DNA from: Agelas oroides
Lineage: Eukaryota > Porifera > Demospongiae > Agelasida > Agelasidae
Assembly (NCBI GenBank): GCA_949130485.1
Contig: OX422192.1
Coordinates: forward strand, 1,089,509 to 1,153,508
Direction of reading: 5' to 3'
Length of the DNA stretch: 64,000 bases
Part shown: in pieces, positions 60,801-64,000 of the stretch
Layout: each line of letters opens with the position of its first letter
How positions within the stretch are numbered: position 1 is the first letter of the stretch
Notes under the pieces: generated by a model
What the model saw: only the letters and a program-made list of their open reading frames with translations
What the model was told of the DNA's origin: nothing
Databases searched by the model: none
Made by a program: the position numbers and the translations under genes

Positions 60801-62217
60801 TGCATGCTCTTACTTGTACTTGCTGGAGATCACGTTGCAGTTGCTCTATCTCACCATCCTTCTCTCCCACTTCTGTCTCTCTCATTCTGAGCACACTCAT
60901 CATGGCTTCCTGTAGCCTTGCCATTTCCACCTTCACCTGCTTCCCACTGCCATGTGCTTTCTCAATCTGGGGCCTCACCGCCTTTAAGTGTTGCAGCAGT
61001 TCCTCAGCAGAGGGTCGTTGAGCTGGTTCGTTGTGCAGACACTGGCACACCAGCTGCAAAAGAGGGTGCTGCTCACCCAGCTGCTCTCGGAGTGGCTGAA
61101 TGTAGTCTGTCCGACGCTCCACCTCGGTGCGACCACAGACACGTCCTGGATTGTCAGGGTCTGGGTAGGTGTAAGGGAGGAGGGCGCCTGGGAAAACCTG
61201 AGGGGGGTAAAGGGTTCATTTTGTATGGTTACTGTGTACCCAGTTCAGTAATATTACACTGACGCCACATTACATGTGGTACTATACACAGTAATGCACT
61301 ATACTGTGAATCACGACAAATATTCAATGCCAGTCATCCACCCCCATCTGCTTATCAGTAGCATCTTTTTGATCTTTTCCTAATAAGGATCACAACTCTA
61401 CAGTTCTAGTCACCACCCTCAATCCTTCTGACCTGTGTGAGGGTGAAGAGTGCAAGGTGACCAAATGAGAAGATGTCCAGCCGGGGACCATATCGTGAGT
61501 GCTGATCAAATGATTCAGGTGGCATATACACATGTGTTCCTGGTACACGGGTGAGAGTCCTGGCCAGCTGGCCTGGCTGCAGGTTCACAATACGAGCATT
61601 TCCAAGGTCGCTGATCTTGGCCACTAGTGATGATGTAAGGAGTACATTCCGGGAAGACAAATCTCTGTGTACAACAGGAGGGTTGCAAGTGTGCAGGTAG
61701 AGCAGCCCCCGTGCGACATCTGTCAGCAGCGATTGCTTGAGGGCAAGGGGGAGGCCAGGAGAAGTTTCCAACAGATCGTCCAGGCTATTGTCCAGTCGTT
61801 CCATCACCAGCACTGGCAGTGCTGACCCTTCCAGGAAACAGAGCCCCAGGAACTGCACAATGTGCGGGTGCCGCATCTCTGCCATTACCTGCAGTGGCAC
61901 CAAATAAAATAAATATACACACCCTTTCTTCAAAGGAAATTCTTTGGCGGAAGCACTATCCATATGTCTACAGCAGTTCTGCTCGTTACCTGGCACTCCA
62001 ACAAGTATTTGCGCGAGATCTCAGCGACGCCGGCGTTGCCTTGCTCCAGAAGTGCCTCGTGTAGCCGCTTGCCCGCGCATACCAGCCCGTTCACTTCCAG
62101 CTCCTCCACGCTGCCGTAGGAGCCCACGCCAAGCTGTATACCGGTAGGGCGCACTCCGTGGAGCACAAAACGTTGGAGCTCAGGGTTGTTTTGGAAAGCT
62201 TGCCTCCTGCCTGCCAT
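57887..62217 (-). CDS. protein kinase + coiled coil + kelch propeller, copy B
   Basis: Nine exons matching copy A: 62217-61990, 61888-61433, 61197-60814, 60751-60542, 60474-60391, 60318-60256, 60186-60100, 60006-59812, 58753-57887 (about 857 aa). All catalytic motifs are kept (GVGSYGSV, HRDLSSRNVLL, DLG). Differences from copy A: one extra QLQQKDT heptad in exon 4 (+21 bp), E to Q in GQIQQQATEL, TDVARG and HTCNPP in the kinase, and about 20 clustered changes in the kelch part (WLPQS, LPYYQYWN, VVGGRDV). The kinase is almost unchanged, so change is concentrated in the presumed binding propeller. No stops or frameshifts. Confidence 0.9.
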
Positions 62218-62542
62218 CTTGGCTACGTCGGGAAGTCGGGGGAGGAAAAGTGGGTGGGGCTCATAGCAGTGTCCACACTAATAATTAAATACCCCAAAAA
62301 TTCCAGAGCGTTAATTGCTCTCAAACGATTTTCTATAGAGATTTCACAAATGGCTTGTGAGATAGCTCCGTTTTGTCAGCTAGCATGCACCCAGCTAGTG
62401 ACATGAGAAAATATCCTCCAACCTGGTTTGTAAATTTTTGAACACAGCAACTGCTGACTCATGCCTCACAGATGTGTGATCAGAACAAATGAATTTTGAA
62501 TACTTCAAAAATGATGATATTGTACACAAATTACAAACTGTA

Positions 62543-62704
62543 TCATACAATGCTCTCTAATTTCCTGCCATTCTTTGGTGAAGAAGTTAGTTGAGGAGTG
62601 TTAGTTGAAACATTGAGTTGTGTTTGTCTGGAGACACTGTCCATACATTTCTCCTTTAGGACCTGCGACATACACACCTTCCACACCTTGAAACGATCTC
62701 TTAG
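62543..62704 (-). CDS. RASSF1/5-like: RASSF, copy B, last (SARAH) exon only
   Basis: Same 53-residue exon as 41609-41448 with its (CA)n acceptor (62705 onward). The window ends before the exon equivalent to 44971-44784 would be reached; 63800-64000 matches 42650-42838 (the intron). Confidence 0.75.
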   Translation of the reverse strand, partial: LRDRFKVWKVCMSQVLKEKCMDSVSRQTQLNVSTNTPQLTSSPKNGRKLESIV

Positions 62705-62855
62705 CTGTGTGTGTGTGTTCGTGTGTGTGTGTGTGTGTGTGTTCGTGTGTGTGTGTGTGTGTGTGTTCGTGTGTGTGTGTACATGTGTGTGTGTTCGTGT
62801 GTGTGTGTACATGCGTGTGTGTGTGTGTGTGTGTGCGTGCATGCGTGTGTGTGTG
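62705..62855. repeat. (TG)n microsatellite, copy B
   Basis: In gene sense (CA)n ending in the SARAH exon acceptor; longer than the copy A run by one TG/ATGCG block. Confidence 0.9.
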
Positions 62856-63539
62856 ACAGAGCGAGAGGAAGGTGTGTTATGGTGGAGAGGCTGATGTGGA
62901 CATTTATATGTGGACAGTTACACAGTATGAGCACACAAAGTCATACTGTAAGTTCCTGCCTTTTAACCCTTTGAGCAACACTCTCCCCTCGCCTTTTTCC
63001 CTAGCTCCTCCCGAATCCCTACATGTACATAGGTATTAGGTATACACTGTAATTCTTACTGTCTGTGGTGAGCATTTTCTGGGCTAGCCTCGTTCCCAGG
63101 CGTGGAGGAGGGGGCTATTTCTGGGCATGTTGTTAGTGAGGTTTTGAGTGTTCTTGTAAACTTGTACACATGAAACTACTAGCCTCGTTTGCTGGCCATT
63201 GAACAGGTTCATCTCATGGCCTGTCTTATGGCAGTCTCATGGATGTCTCATGACTATCTCATTGCAGTCTCATGGCCTGACTTATGGCTGTCTCATGGCC
63301 TGTCTTATGGCAGTCTCATGACTGTCTCATTTTCGGTGCGGTACAAGCTCAAGTGGGTTGTCCCCTGTCACCACTGATGATGTACTTGATGCTTCATGGC
63401 TTATGCTAGTGTTCCTGTAGTACATGTACATGACCAGCAATACTGCTGTTCTTCTGAAAGCCACAGTAGTCATTGTGACTGTATTGTCAACCTCACACAT
63501 AACATTACATTGAAGCAGGGGTGTATATATGGTCGATAC

Positions 63540-63788
63540 CAAGAGCGCATAAGCATGGGCGGCTTGAGTAACAGCATGTAACTCCAATAGAAGCTTGTAG
63601 TCCACTCAAAATTATTGAACCGTACTAAAAATAGAACAACCAGTCACGTGCTTAGCAACAACGGCTTATGTTTACGCGCAGCTGCACAGTATGTTACTAT
63701 TTTAGTACTGGCAGTAAAGTCCGACCGGTTTCAATTTTTACGGAGTTACACACTCTTACTCAAGCTGCCCGTCCTTATGCGCTCTTGT
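63540..63788. mobile_element. MITE with TSD CGATAC, copy B
   Basis: Orthologue of 42406-42628 with flanks CGATAC at 63534-63539 and 63789-63794, about 25 bp longer inside (AACAGCATGTAACTCCAATA). Confidence 0.85.
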
Positions 63789-64000
63789 CGATACTAATTG
63801 AATATTCAAATAAATGTCACTCCCCACTTTAGACTTAAAGTAGTGTACAAAAGGGGGCGGGGCATGTTATACATTATCATCATAATTGTGAGGGGGCATG
63901 GGGAAGGGCAAATAAGCCACAGTCCTTTTGCTACAGGTACCAAACATTCTGTGATGAAACAGGTTTTGACCTTTGAACCTTCCTACATTGACATTACCAC

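Overview
The window is metazoan nuclear DNA: multi-exon genes with mostly short GT-AG introns, Death, Ig, RASSF, TUSC2, kinase and kelch domains, and very many short transposons and microsatellites. Compact introns, unusual domain fusions and RASSF/TUSC2 homologues suggest an early-branching animal, most likely a sponge; this is inference and no species is claimed. All exon models were built by eye from splice signals, reading phase and protein similarity.

Layout. 1.3-5.7 kb (-): an Ig + Death + coiled-coil protein. 6.9-8.6 kb: a nest of non-autonomous DNA transposons. 8.8-11.7 kb (-): an intronless tandem subtilisin whose first domain has lost its catalytic residues. 12.6-21.1 kb (-): a ten-exon secreted beta-propeller (PLL-like) + SKICH-like protein. 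21.2-30.1 kb: a complete KDZ-class DNA transposon with ~85-90 bp terminal inverted repeats and a 7-bp target duplication. It carries a transposase gene (-) and a convergent gene (+) for a homeodomain-like + HMG-like + Ulp1 protease + PHD protein. It sits in what was a ~200-bp divergent promoter between the lectin-like gene and a TUSC2 (FUS1) homologue.

30.2-64.0 kb is an imperfect tandem segmental duplication (spacing ~21 kb). Each copy carries TUSC2 (+), a kinase/coiled-coil/kelch gene (-), and a RASSF1/5-type gene (-). Copy A (30.2-47 kb) looks functional. In copy B (50-64 kb) the kinase-kelch gene is intact, TUSC2 has a damaged first exon, and RASSF is cut by the window edge. At the A/B junction lie a dead fragment of the RASSF C1 exon and a scrap of the lectin-like gene's first exon. 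TUSC2 and RASSF1 are also neighbours in human 3p21.31, so this may be very old microsynteny.

The most characteristic repeat is a family of fold-back elements with ends TAGCCTCGTTCCCAGGCC and unrelated inner palindromes. At least six have 9-10 bp target duplications, which points to Mutator-like (MULE) transposition. One 200-base N gap lies at 34274-34473.
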